Assembly: GCA_037176885.1 (NCBI GenBank)
Contig: JAWWNJ010000124.1
Coordinates: 620,001-684,000, forward strand
Length of the DNA: 64,000 nucleotides
Direction: 5' to 3'
From: Favolaschia claudopus
Taxonomy: Eukaryota; Basidiomycota; Agaricomycetes; Agaricales; Mycenaceae
Part shown: in pieces, positions 11,992-23,368 of the stretch
How positions within the stretch are numbered: position 1 is the first letter of the stretch
Layout of the letters: the number at the start of each line of letters is the position of its first letter
The notes under the pieces: generated by a model
Databases searched by the model: none
Seen by the model: only the letters and a program-made list of their open reading frames with translations
What the model was told of the DNA's origin: nothing
Program-made: the position numbers and the translations under genes

Positions 11992-12340
11992 TCTACAAAA
12001 CACTGGAGCGCTCCGAAAAAAAGTTCCCATTGATGCAATGACGTCAATTACCATATGAGGTAGGTGCCGGATCCATTGCGTCGACGGCTGGCGCGTCAGG
12101 GCGGGGCGACCTCGTGTTGCAGCCTAGGCGGCCATGGTAATCAGGAGCCGCTTGTGTGCAGGAGGGATGTAGCGGAAGGTATTGCAGGGCATGGTAGGCG
12201 AGAGAGACGTTCCAGGAGCAGTGACGAAAGGGCGAGTGTCGTTGGAGAAAGTGGAGCGGGCTGGCCGAATTAGGCAGGAGCTGTCAAAACCGTTGTGTGA
12301 ACTTTTTTTCGGAGCGCTCAGCGCTCCAGTGTTTTGTAGA
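11992..12340. mobile_element. MITE-3, about 349 bp, TA-flanked
   Basis: Inverted ends start TCTACAAAACACTGGAGCGC and run through a CGCTCCGAAAAAAAGTTC block. The left arm lacks seven bases (GAGCGCT) relative to the right. TA occurs on each side (11990-11991 and 12341-12342). It lies between the arms of the 10716/12541 inverted repeat. Confidence 0.75.
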
Positions 12341-12540
12341 TAGCTGTCACGGTTGGCCTCCTTTTTTTGGTTGATGTGCGTTTGTTAAACCCTGCAAACT
12401 CAGGTACCAGGCAATGCAGGAGAGCGCCTGACCACTCCACCGTCGCAGCCGTCGTTGATCCGCCATCGCTCCAATGTCTTCCGCTGAGTATGTACAGTGC
12501 TACGTCTGTTGATCATCCACGAACGCCGAGTGCGCCCGCC

Positions 12541-12708
12541 GACCCGGGGGGGAGGGGGGGTACGTCATTGATCCAAAATAAACAGGTTGGGGAAGATCCC
12601 TTCAAGTTATAGATTCTCCTCAGTGACCTGGCGACTGTGACTCACAGCAGACACAACGACATAGCAGGTGGTGATGGGTAGCTCTATAAATGTACAGTTG
12701 AACATCTC
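12541..12708 (-). repeat. Right arm of the 165-bp inverted repeat
   Basis: This is the reverse-complement partner of 10716-10881. It ends about 35 bp before the ATG at 12744, so the left arm may be a stray copy of that gene's promoter region. Confidence 0.85.
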
Positions 12709-12743
12709 CTCCTTCCTCTGACGCACATCCACCCATCACACCT

Positions 12744-14220
12744 ATGCTAGTTGAGCCTACCCCTCCTCCCTCCATTGAATCTCCAGTTGTGGAGCTCGAG
12801 GTGGGCGTCGAGACACTCTCCCTGGATGTTGTAGAGTCTTGGAGGGCAAGCGTTGCTGAAGAAGTGGAGCCAGCGGCTTTATCGGATGCAATTTTACACA
12901 TCCATGGACAATCGGTCGCCGCTGTCTCCAATTGCGTCCTCGAGCACATCAAGTTCCTCGACCTGCCCAATACCCTTCAAACTTCCTTCAAGATGGAGGA
13001 CGAAGAGCTAATCATTCGTTGCGAAACCGACGGAGTCACATTAGGGTCCTTCTTGAAACCGTATCAAAACATTCTCGTGTATGTTGCATTTACTCTTCCT
13101 GATGATATCTTGCTTCCTGATTCCCCATGTATTAGTGGCGTTCGCCAGAATACGTCTAGACGCGCCATCACCCAAGGTGTTGGCCCCGAGCGCGCCGCGT
13201 TGCGACTTGGACCGCTCTCATGTCTCAGAAGCACCATTACTGGCAACAAGTCCCCTCTTCCTCCATGTTTTGCCCCGTATTTTCCCCGAGCGGAGTGCGA
13301 ATCCAGGAGCGTATTGATACTATTGATACTTTTCGCTCTTATGGCATATTTCTCGCTCTTCACAGTGTTCACTGCTTCCTTCTCCAGCACGGCTTGCATC
13401 CCATCAGCATCTGGCTTTTGCTGTCGTTCATTCACGGCAAGGACGCCCTTCTCATCTCAAAGCGTGTTCTCCAATACATGGATCCCGGTGTCGCTGCCAT
13501 TCTTGCCCCGTGGTACGATTTCCTCGTAGACTCTCCTGTCCCCCCCGTCTCCGATCCCACGCACCCGATTCGTTTGTTCATCTTCGAACATTGGATTCCT
13601 TCCATTCAGGTCTGTTATCCCGTTCTTTTTCTGCATCGTGTTCTGATGATTCGTTTTTAGCCTAACCTCATCTCGAACAATCGCACCCCAGAAGTACATA
13701 ACAACTGGGTAATCACCGCATTCTCTATCATCCTGCTCGGGCATCCCCATCCGTGGGATCATTCAGAATATCTGGCGCTTGAGGTGGGATTTAACAAGGC
13801 TTTCGGACGTCTGACGTTTAATGAGGAAAGTACTTCACGTTGTCTTATTCTGTAACCCAACACTTACACTGTTCTCAAACAGAGCTTACGTTCTCTCAAA
13901 GCCTCTGCCTTCCTGGTGACCATCCACGACCGTCGTGTTCATCGTGTCGAGGAGGTCGCTGATCATCTCAGTTATTATGTCGACTCCCGGCACTCGGACC
14001 TCACAACACCGTATTTTATGAGGCTATTCAGGCTTCGAGTTGACGAATACCTCCGCGGCAGTGGGCATCCTGTGGAGCTTCGAGACCAAATCAAAGCTTT
14101 CGGGATCTCCGACGAGGAGTTCATTGCGACCGTTTGCTTCGGGCAAATCTTCTTCTGCGTTGTGGTACCGACTCCGACATGCGACCCACTGCTGATAGCT
14201 GGCGGCTTTCGGTGCGTGTC
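12744..14220 (+). pseudogene. Multi-exon gene of unknown family, probably broken
   Basis: The ATG at 12744 opens about 112 clean codons. A donor GTATGT at 13079 and acceptor ATTAG at 13131-13135 would follow. The next clearly coding stretch (about 13165-13609, including SQKHHYWQQVP and LRRHLL-like hydrophobic segments up to FIFEHWIPSIQ) is in a different frame from the one that splice gives, and that frame contains a TAG at 13157. A good 51-nt intron (13610-13660, branch-like CTGATGA) then leads to a third exon starting PNLISNNRTPEV. A candidate intron at 13830-13882 again leaves the following exon (SLRSLKASAFLV to about 14210) one base out of frame. Two frame conflicts plus a stop argue for a pseudogene. 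I do not recognise the family and see no membrane span or metal-binding motif. Confidence 0.5.
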
Positions 14221-14518
14221 TTGATCTTTCCTTCTTCGCTATCGCATTCACTCCCTTCTAATAGTTCACCTTTCGCGGGGCGAAGCAGATCGGTGAGTGA
14301 TTCCCCAGACTACTTTCGTAGTCACTAACGACGCTGTAATCACAGAATCTGAACGTGTCAGCACCGCTTGCATTTCATGCATGCTTCCATAGTGTTGAGG
14401 TTGACCTTAATCACCATTTGCGCGAACTTCTTTTAGATACAGCAGTTGGAGTAGGGACAGTTTCGTCCAAGTTTACGCTGAGCAAATGGTCGACCCTGAC
14501 CACAACCTAGCGTAGTTA

Positions 14519-14900
14519 CAGCCGTTTTGGAAACAATATACGGGTTTCGATTGAGTGGTGCTCGTTCGTTTGTGCTTACGGTTGTTGACGATTCTGTCAT
14601 CGGCAAAGCCGGGAGCACCACTTTGTGGGGCGTTGCCGTACCACATCAAGTGCCGCTGGTCTCTTGTTTTCGCCCTTTCTCGCAAGTCATGGCCCTGTCG
14701 AGCTCTGGGCAAGTAGCAGCTGAGTCTTGATCCTCAGTTCTGTTAACCCCCTGTTTTTCCTGATGTTCTTTGGGTGGCGGAAGCGAAAATCAGATTCGGC
14801 TGAAGTGGAGCTGGTGACGGGAAGCAAAACAAAGGTAAGCACAAACGAATGAGCACCACTTGATCAAAACCCGTATACTGTATTGTTTCCAAAACGGCTG
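14519..14900 (+). mobile_element. MITE-4, copy a, 382 bp, TA-flanked
   Basis: Inverted ends of about 65 bp start CAGCCGTTTTGGAAACAATA. TA flanks both sides (14517-14518 and 14901-14902). A second, inverted copy of 353 bp is at 47669-48021, with clear similarity along the whole length. No transposase is encoded. Confidence 0.92.
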
Positions 14901-15053
14901 TAGACCGATCACCATTCTGTACAATCGTGTAGAGTACTCTGGTGGTTACTTCGGCTACGCTACGCGGGGGTCACCAGCGAGGTAACCAGAGCGGGGTGGT
15001 TACCCTAAGTATACTCTATATATAAGGGTGCCGGATTTGGGGTGACGTCTATC

Positions 15054-16083
15054 TTAGTTCATGACGGATTTGTAGGAGAGGGAGATGCCGGCGTGCGCGA
15101 AGACCTCAATCTCGCGTTTTGCAGCCCCGGAACCGAGCAAGAACAGCGCGATGACAGCCTGGAAGTTGTTGGCCTTCTGAGATCGTAACAGGCTCGTCAT
15201 TGCACAGACTGTCGTGAAGACCTGTTCCCGATTTGGATATTCAATTACTCGTTTCGTACAAAATTTATCTCTTACCAAACTTCGATCTCTTCGCTTCGAC
15301 TCGCCTTCATCGTCCGTCGCAGTTGAGACGGCAGCAAGGATGCTCCACAGCGTTGGCGCAGCTGTTCTCAGCTTGTCTGCTACGCCCTTCATGTCGAAAG
15401 ATGACAACAACTCAGAGACCTTTGCACCACTTTCACGCGTCAAGAGTTCCTGAATAATCTTCCCCTGCGCAACCAAATCTGCAATTTGGTGGGTGGCGAA
15501 CAGATCACCTTTTCCCCGGAGCACGCTCTGCGACCTTCTGCATCACGAAGGCGCCGTGAGCTCGAAAAAAAACGAGAGAAAACAGCGGTGATATGCGGAT
15601 CGTCCTCGTTGATAGAAAACATGGCGTCAAGAATTTCTTGGAGTGGGGTACCATCCTGCATAGCGCCCCTAACAAAGCTGTGGACTGGAGTTTTTGCTTT
15701 TGTTTTGCCTTGAATTCCTGCTGCATCTCTGCCAACGCTCTCTCGACTGCTTCTGCCCCCTGTCGTGCTTTTCGAAGCTTAGCTGCTCGCCACTCTGGTT
15801 GCTTCTGCAGATCTCGTGTTCCACGAGGGCTACGGTGAGGAGCAGAAACACGCGGGCGTCCTCCATACAGCTTGACTGGACTGGGAATGAATGGAGAGGT
15901 CAATGGACCATCTGGAGAATTGCCGGGAGGAGCTGTAGGAAACGCGGGCGTCCTCCATACAGCTTGACTGGACTGGGAATGAATGGAGAGGTCAATGGAC
16001 CATCTGGAGAATTGCCGGGAGGAGTTGTAGGAAACTGTGCAGAAATCACCATAAGAAGGAAGACTAGAGATCCCCCGGGTCAA
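15054..16083 (-). pseudogene. 5' part of a DUF6589-like gene, degenerate
   Basis: Read on the minus strand, coding-like segments are spread over three frames: an Ala/Lys/Gln-rich helical stretch (KLRKARQGAEAVERALAEMQ, about 15770), then LQEILDAMFSINEDDPHITA (about 15640-15580), then a long open frame from about 15524 to 15054 ending in FLLGSGAAKREIEVFAHAG. That last motif resembles the region before the DUF6589 domain in a very large Agaricomycete family that behaves like transposon cargo. The C-terminal domain is absent because similarity stops at 15054. Frame changes and the 92-bp duplication show it is not functional. The family assignment comes from memory of the motif and is tentative. 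Confidence 0.45.
15851..16034. repeat. 92-bp tandem duplication
   Basis: Two adjacent copies start CGCGGGCGTCCTCCATACAG at 15851 and 15943. They differ only at one or two positions. Because 92 is not a multiple of three, the same DNA is read in two different frames within the degenerate gene on the minus strand. Confidence 0.95.
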
Positions 16084-16224
16084 AAATCTGAAAATAGCCT
16101 GTTTGCGATGCAGCCATTGAATGGCTAATGGCTAATGGCGAAATAAGTGTCCAGATTCCGGCGTATTGACAAAAGATACCTCCGGTTCGAGTATCCAAAT
16201 TTCATTCCAGGCAGCTCTTCTTGA

Positions 16225-17773
16225 GGCCCATGTCCCATGTCTGTGGACGGGCCGAAGAAATCAAGTTATTCAAGTTGCGAAAAAAGAGAAAAAGGGGGGA
16301 AAAAGAGAGAGAATTTCAAATTCAAGATTGCATTTGCCCCCAGCTTCTCGAGGCCTAATATGCTCTCAAACGTATGCTGCAGTTGGAATTCATCTTGATT
16401 CCCATGTCCTAATCCGGCCGCGGCTTGAATTCAAGATTGCGGCACGTCCTTAGTCCATTCCTTAGTCCATTCCCCGAATGGACTAAGGATCTGGCCAATG
16501 TAATTCAAGATATTTTCATTTAGATTGCCGCAACCGGCGTTGGCAACGCAACAACAACCGGAACGTCCTCCGAGTTGTCCCGGACTCCCTCTCCCGCGTC
16601 CTTCTGCGAGTCTGCCTAGCTCTGTCTCCAGTCTGTCTCTCTCTCTCTGCTTGTCTCTGACTATTGGCTTAAATTTCCGAGTCGTTGCAACCCAACTCAG
16701 TCTGATTTCTGTACTTCTTTAGTTCTCATTCAAGCCCAACTCTTATCTGGACGGGACATGTCGCGTGCCAGCACTTGCTGTACTCTCTGGTGTCTGCTGT
16801 ATCCATTCGACACTCGACTTCAAATGCTTTGACAGCTTCTTTTTCCAACCTTGCTTTCTCTTTGCCGTTCTTCTTGGAAGCAAACTCTGCACTGCCTCGA
16901 CTCTGAGAGCCTTCACCGGTTCACCGACTGCACTTCTACTCTGATGCCTTGGAGATATATTTCAGCTTGCTGCTTCAAACAGCCGCCAGGTGCAGCTTCC
17001 CGCCATGCGCTGAAGCACGTTGACCAGAATAACCGAATACACACAACACAAGTCCGTGTCTTGAAGTTGGTGTGCGGTTCCTTTTTTTGATGCATCAAGT
17101 TGTTGGAAACACAGCTGCGCTGCTCTTCAGTTTCTCGCATCTTACATACACGTCGTTGTCGACATTGTCAAGCGCCGCCATCTCTTTTCCGTCGACTGCC
17201 TCTCACACATTGCGCACTGACAAAAGCATAATAAATTCTGACTTCATGTTTCGAGGTCAAGTTCTACGATTTGTCGACAATGAGCTACTCCACAAGCTTG
17301 ATTGATACTTACATCGGGCTCGTTACGTCTGGACTCTGCGGCCGGATGTCACCTTTGCCTTACAAAATGATCATGCATTGTCCTTTATAAATTCGTTCTC
17401 TTGTCCATTCCGCCACTGGAAATTGTGAACTATAACTGACTGAACTTGAAAATACGTCGAAGATAATTTTCTGTTTGGTTTCTGAGCTCAGTAACACCCC
17501 CATCGACAACATCTGAGAAGTTGTCGGGTTTCAAATCGCTTTGAGTTCAGTTTGTATTGTACATTTTGTAGACAGAAACAGAGAGGTAAATAATTCAAAG
17601 TAATTTCTCAGCTTGTTAGATCGTGCGGGACGTGTTCATAGCGCGAAGAATACAACTTGAACAATGAACAGCCCAAGATCACAGAGAAATGATCGGGCCG
17701 AGGCCCATCAGACACGGGTGCAGTCCCATGTCCAAATAAGGACATGGGCGTCCACAGCCATCGCACATGAGCC
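16225..17773. mobile_element. hAT-like non-autonomous element, first of two tandem copies
   Basis: The ends are imperfect inverted repeats of about 28 bp: left GGCCCATGTCCCATGTCTGT, right the complement of GGGCTCATGTGCGATGGCTG. The left flank is CTTCTTGA (16217-16224). The right side of this copy abuts CTTCTTG (17774-17780). Inside are a hairpin built on TTAGTCCATTCCCCGAATGG (about 16450-16490), a pyrimidine-rich promoter-like region (16600-16900) and only short open frames with no transposase motif. Eight-base target duplications fit the hAT superfamily, but the end sequence is not one I can match to a named family. Confidence 0.8.
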
Positions 17774-17780
17774 CTTCTTG

Positions 17781-19328
17781 GCCCATGTCCCATGTCTGTG
17801 GACGGGCCGAAGAAATCAAGTTATTCAAGTTGCGAAAAAAGAGAAAAAGGGGGGAAAAAGAGAGAGAATTTCAAATTCAAGATTGCATTTGCCCCCAGCT
17901 TCTCGAGGCCTAATATGCTCTCAAACGTATGCTGCAGTTGGAATTCATCTTGATTCCCATGTCCTAATCCGGCCGCGGCTTGAATTCAAGATTGCGGCAC
18001 GTCCTTAGTCCATTCCTTAGTCCATTCCCCGAATGGACTAAGGATCTGGCCAATGTAATTCAAGATATTTTCATTTAGATTGCCGCAACCGGCGTTGGCA
18101 ACGCAACAACAACCGGAACGTCCTCCGAGTTGTCCCGGACTCCCTCTCCCGCGTCCTTCTGCGAGTCTGCCTAGCTCTGTCTCCAGTCTGTCTCTCTCTC
18201 TCTGCTTGTCTCTGACTATTGGCTTAAATTTCCGAGTCGTTGCAACCCAACTCAGTCTGATTTCTGTACTTCTTTAGTTCTCATTCAAGCCCAACTCTTA
18301 TCTGGACGGGACATGTCGCGTGCCAGCACTTGCTGTACTCTCTGGTGTCTGCTGTATCCATTCGACACTCGACTTCAAATGCTTTGACAGCTTCTTTTTC
18401 CAACCTTGCTTTCTCTTTGCCGTTCTTCTTGGAAGCAAACTCTGCACTGCCTCGACTCTGAGAGCCTTCACCGGTTCACCGACTGCACTTCTACTCTGAT
18501 GCCTTGGAGATATATTTCAGCTTGCTGCTTCAAACAGCCGCCAGGTGCAGCTTCCCGCCATGCGCTGAAGCACGTTGACCAGAATAACCGAATACACACA
18601 ACACAAGTCCGTGTCTTGAAGTTGGTGTGCGGTTCCTTTTTTTGATGCATCAAGTTGTTGGAAACACAGCTGCGCTGCTCTTCAGTTTCTCGCATCTTAC
18701 ATACACGTCGTTGTCGACATTGTCAAGCGCCGCCATCTCTTTTCCGTCGACTGCCTCTCACACATTGCGCACTGACAAAAGCATAATAAATTCTGACTTC
18801 ATGTTTCGAGGTCAAGTTCTACGATTTGTCGACAATGAGCTACTCCACAAGCTTGATTGATACTTACATCGGGCTCGTTACGTCTGGACTCTGCGGCCGG
18901 ATGTCACCTTTGCCTTACAAAATGATCATGCATTGTCCTTTATAAATTCGTTCTCTTGTCCATTCCGCCACTGGAAATTGTGAACTATAACTGACTGAAC
19001 TTGAAAATACGTCGAAGATAATTTTCTGTTTGGTTTCTGAGCTCAGTAACACCCCCATCGACAACATCTGAGAAGTTGTCGGGTTTCAAATCGCTTTGAG
19101 TTCAGTTTGTATTGTACATTTTGTAGACAGAAACAGAGAGGTAAATAATTCAAAGTAATTTCTCAGCTTGTTAGATCGTGCGGGACGTGTTCATAGCGCG
19201 AAGAATACAACTTGAACAATGAACAGCCCAAGATCACAGAGAAATGATCGGGCCGAGGCCCATCAGACACGGGTGCAGTCCCATGTCCAAATAAGGACAT
19301 GGGCGTCCACAGCCATCGCACATGAGCC
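17781..19328. mobile_element. hAT-like non-autonomous element, second tandem copy
   Basis: This repeats the previous element with a period of 1555 bp. All internal landmarks and short translations I compared are identical. It is followed by CTTCTTGA (19329-19336), matching the left flank of the first copy. The block thus reads TSD, element, shared TSD-like CTTCTTG, element, TSD. Confidence 0.85.
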
Positions 19329-19336
19329 CTTCTTGA

Positions 19337-20066
19337 CTTCTACATGAAAGTTTAGCCCATCAAAGTTTCCTAATGCGGAAATCGGTAGCCATTCAGTGGC
19401 TCCAATGGCTCTTCGCAAACCCTCTAATCCACAAAATCTTTTTTTCTTCCACGGATTTCGCGCTTTCGGTCCGGGCCGAGCCATAGCCGGTGGCTGTAAG
19501 ATCCCATCAACGCATCAAATGTCTGCCGCACCGCTGAACTTTGACCAAATCTCAACCAAAACCAGGAGATCTCTGCTACAGATGTTTGCTAGGGTCTGAA
19601 GTGAGCTACTGACCAACTTCAGGCTATAATCCGATGGCCCTTTTTCGGAAACCTGAAGTTAGGTACACACACTTTTGAAAATTTGCGCAAAAAATTTCGC
19701 GCTTTTCTCACCCTAGACTAGGGTTACTCCGTTTTCTCTGAAATGAAAATTTTGCCTATAAACCCACCCCAAGTTCCTGCTAAATCTCAAGTTTCAAGAA
19801 TTTTGTCCAAAATTCCGGCTTGATATGAAGTTCTGTCTGCTATCATACTTAGTAACCTATGCAGTCGCTGTGTGACTGCAGTGCGGCGCTCCGGAGTTCG
19901 ACTCCAGCTGGCAGCAGTCCAATTTAGTTGCGCCTCGGTGGATGATGTTTTGCCGTGATTTTCTTAACGAAACATCATGAAAAAAAAAAAAAACATCATG
20001 AACAGCCCCATAATCATCATGAAAATCATGACCCCGAGTCATGATGTTTTGTTATGAATTTCCGGT
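19337..20066. other. Intergenic with a possible SINE-like remnant
   Basis: A B-box-like word GTTCGACTCC lies at 19896-19905 and a 14-base A tract at 19980-19993. Together these could be the head and tail of a tRNA-derived retroposon, but the upstream A-box is weak and no other copy was found. TCATGA-rich words fill 19965-20060, as at 4400-4580. Nothing else is recognised. Confidence 0.3.
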
Positions 20067-21530
20067 ATCCTATCCTATACTTGAAAAGAGGGCCAGGCCA
20101 TCAGTCGCGTGACTTTTGACAGAAAATCACGGGGCTTTGTCAACATCCTACAACACAACCGGCTGTCGAGATGTTGAAACTCACACGCGGTCCCCGGCGC
20201 CGCGCGCCGGCGAGTGCAGCGAGCGGCAGTGCGGCGGCGCGGGCAAGGAATCCAGCAAAAAAATCCAGGCGGGGTTTGGGGCGGAGCCCCGACAAGCTGT
20301 GTACCCCCCCGTAGGTAGGGACGCGAGCGCAGCGAGCCGGCCCTGCCGAAGGCGGGGTGCTTAAGCTTGTCCTATACTTGAAAAGAGGGCCAGGCCATCA
20401 GTCGCGTGACTTTTGACAGAAAATCACGCGGTTTTGTCAACATCCTACAACACAACCGGCTGTCGAGATGTTGAAACTCACACGCGGTCCCCGGCGCCGC
20501 GCGCCGGCGAGTGCAGCGAGCGGCAGTGCGGCGCCGCGGGCACGGAATCCAGCAAAAAATCCGCGCGGGGTTTGGCCCCGACAAGCTGTGCACCAGCCGT
20601 AGGGAGGGACGCGAGCGCAGCGAGCCGGCCCTGCCGAAGGCGGGGTGCTTAAGCTTGTACTTGTACTTGAAAAGAGGGCCAGGCCATCAGTCGCGTGACT
20701 TTTGACACAAAATCACGGGGTTTTGTCAACATCCTACAACACAACCGGCTGTCGAGATGTTGAAACTCACACGCGGTCCCCGGCGCCGCGCGCCGGCGAG
20801 TTCAGCGAGCGGCAGTGCGGCGCCGCGGGCACGGAATCCAGCAAAAAATCCGCGCGGGGTTTGGCCCCGACAAGCTGTGCACCAGCCGTAGGGAGGGACG
20901 CGAGCGCAGCGAGCCGGCCCTGCCGAAGGCGGGATGCTTAAGCTTGTCTATCCTATATCTATCCTATCCTATACAAGGATCAGCTCACGTGAAAAGTAAC
21001 ATGACTTTGACACGAAACCACGGGACCATGTCGAGATGTCGCTGCCGACTGTCGAGATGTTGCTCCCGGTTCCCACGAACCTTCCCGACGGCGCCGCACT
21101 ACCGCTCGCTGCACTCGCGGGCGGCGGTGCGCGGCGCCGAGGGCACGCAATCCAGCAGAAAAATTACTACTGTACACCCGGGGTTTGGGGCGGAGCCCCG
21201 ACAAGCTGTGCACCAGCCGTAGGGAGGGACGCGAGCGCGGCGAGCCGGCCCTGCCGAAGGCGGGGTGCTTAAGCTTGTACTTGAAAAGAGGGCCAGGCCA
21301 TCAGTCGCGTGACTTTTGACACAAAATCACGGGGTTTTGTCAACATCCTACAACACAACCGGCTGTCGAGATGTTGAAACTCACAAGCGGTCCCCGGCGC
21401 CGCGCGCCGGCGAGTGCAGCGAGCGGCAGTGCGGCGCCGCGGGCAAGGAATCCAGCAAAAAAAATCCAGGCGGGGTTTGGGGCGGAGGCGAGCCGGCCCT
21501 GCCGAAGGCGGGGTGCTCAAGGGGTATGCA
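20067..21530 (+). repeat. Tandem array of GC-rich modular repeats, about 290-bp units, five copies
   Basis: Units begin near CTATACTTGAAAAGAGGGCC and end GGGGTGCTTAAGCTTGT. The start word lies at 20081, 20378, 20667 and 21281. A fifth unit (about 20945-21275) has a different 5' half but the same 3' half. Each unit holds self-complementary blocks: CGGCGCCGCGCGCCGGCG, GGGGCGGAGCCCC and CCTGCCGAAGGCGGG, plus GCGAGCGCAGCGAGC. The last unit is shortened by a deletion near 21485. Open frames here are by-products of the repeat and have no family match I recognise. Confidence 0.93.
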
Positions 21531-22120
21531 CTCTTAAAATTTTCGACACGACGTCGGAAAAGTGAATTAAGACCTTCCCGACCCACCCTATCTACGTAAT
21601 GCTTATGTAAACGTGCCTAATCCGGTAATTGATTGACATTTCTCACACACGGAAGAGATTTTTCGTCCGAAAATTCCTCATAAAGCAGCATTTCGGACCC
21701 AAAAGACTCAAAGAAAATGATTGTCCCAATTGTCTGAGTCTTTCCTGCTAATAGTGATATGCTTTCCATAGTTCGGCAATTGTCGGCAGAATATTAGTAT
21801 TATGTAATATATTGCATTTTTTCGATGTTTTTTGTTGACCCTCCCAAACGCGTTTTCCAAGCATCCTGCAACTTTCTCCAAAAAGTGAATTAAGAGGTCC
21901 CGGACACACCCTCCCTCTCAAGGCTGTGTCTCGGCTTTTGCCGGTGCGCACCCCTTGGGGGTGCTTAAGCTTGTGTAGATCATCATGAATTTCATGACCT
22001 TTGGTTGTATGAATGTCAGCAGGATGGCAGGATTTTCCGGGATTCATTGTTGATATCACTGCATCCCAGAACCGGATGAACTTATCTACTCATTAACCGT
22101 TCTTTAACGAGATGGTCTCT
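21531..22120. other. Intergenic with a fragment of the GC-rich repeat
   Basis: GTGAATTAAGA(C/G) words at about 21560 and 21885 and a terminal GGGGGTGCTTAAGCTTGT at about 21957-21974 mark an eroded, shorter relative of the GC-rich units. TCATGA words follow (21983-22010). No gene is supported. Confidence 0.5.
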
Positions 22121-23035
22121 CGGCAGTGCAGCATCTCCTTCTGGTAAGTTTAATTTTGTCGTGTTCTCTTGAGGTAGCTGGTTGGGTTCGCTCATTGGTT
22201 GACTTTCGTTCATTTCACATCACTGCGGCCTGCGGAGTGGATATTTACCTGCTTTCGTGCTCTAAGCTCGACAAATTAGGAATTCATTTCCGTTTATCAG
22301 CTCAACAGCTTTTGCAACAGCTATGGACTACGCCGCAGGCAAGCAAAAACAAGAGCTGAGGATTTGTTTCTCAATTTGCGTCCTGCCGTCTCCCACCATC
22401 GATCTCCTTCAGCAGCCGCCAACCCGAACGCTCGTGCCTTCCTTTTCAAAGCTTCAAGTCTTCAACGCTGCTGGCAGTCTGCTGCGTTGGTTTCTACTCA
22501 CAACTCTATCGATTACACACTGCTTGGTTGTCGCTCAGTGTCGATGCGATCTTCAAGATATCACCCATCTTTGTCATTCAACATTGCTCTATAGCTGTTC
22601 ATACTCAACACAATCGAATTGCACTCGAATCAAGCCGCGCCACTGCCTGCCCTCAACCCCAACAATCTTTTTTTTCTTACATTTTTTCAACATGGATGGT
22701 CTGAGAATGCTGGCAAGCCTAATCAATCAACTCATTGAATATTTTCTGCCGTCCCGTCCCAATTGATCAAATTCAAGGCACTTCATCGGAGCTCGAATGA
22801 CCGCCGCCTCAATATGGTTCTGAAGATTTACAATGTTTGGGCCAACTAGCTCCTTGATGAGAATAACAAGCAACACAGTGGGTATTTGGATACAGAGATA
22901 CTGGGAGACTTCTGACTCTTCATCACTAGATCCTTGAGCTGAATCAAAGCTGTCGTGGCTTCTGAGGTACGTCGCTGAAAAAGAAAAATCGATTGGCAGC
23001 TCGCTTTTCGGGTTCAGATTCGAGTACGCCATTTA
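22121..23035. other. Promoter-like pyrimidine-rich region with a 24-codon ORF
   Basis: Bases 22360-22690 are rich in C and T and end TTTTTTTTCTTACATTTTTTCAAC before an ATG at 22692. That context is typical of a fungal gene start, but the frame closes after 24 codons. On the minus strand a 101-codon frame (23032-22727) with a hydrophobic patch around PTVLLVILIK has no family I recognise. This is probably the abandoned 5' end of a transposon or host gene. Confidence 0.3.
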
Positions 23036-23039
23036 TGTT

Positions 23040-23345
23040 CAATGTCCATGCCCCGCGGGTGCCGGAGCGAAGCGAAGGCGTATCTTGTCTATAATAAAAG
23101 ACACTACGGGACCGCAGGTCCCGTGATAATTCACGTGGAAAAGCAGGTGACTTCTCACACGCTTTCCCCGGCGCCGCACTGCCGCTCGCTGCACTCGCCG
23201 GCGCGCGGCGCCGCGGGCACGGAATCCAGCAGAAAAAAAAACACGCGGGGTTTGGGGCGGAGCCCCGACAAGCTGTGCCCCAGCCGTAGGGAGGGACGCG
23301 AGCGCAGCGAGCCGGCCCTGCCGAAGGCGGGGTGCTTAAGCTTGT
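23040..23345 (+). repeat. GC-rich modular repeat, dispersed unit with alternative 5' half
   Basis: The 3' half, from CGGCGCCGCACTGCCGCTCG through GGGGCGGAGCCCC to GGGGTGCTTAAGCTTGT, matches the array at 20067-21530. The 5' half differs and contains the palindromic CGGGACCGCAGGTCCCG at about 23107. Confidence 0.9.
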
Positions 23346-23368
23346 CATCACAGAAAGGAACCGGAAAT

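Noticed and set aside
16097..16180. Empty insertion site for MITE-4b (47669-48021)
   Set aside because: The left flank matches, but sequence after the TA differs between the two loci, so it is a shared repeat and not a verified empty site.
16525..18860. Pairs of identical 65-79-codon frames within the tandem hAT-like elements
   Set aside because: Identity follows from DNA duplication. None has a transposase motif or a continuous coding pattern.
20100..21590. Several 60-105-codon frames on both strands in the GC-rich array
   Set aside because: They repeat with the DNA unit, differ in frame between units and lack start context; they are by-products of the repeat.
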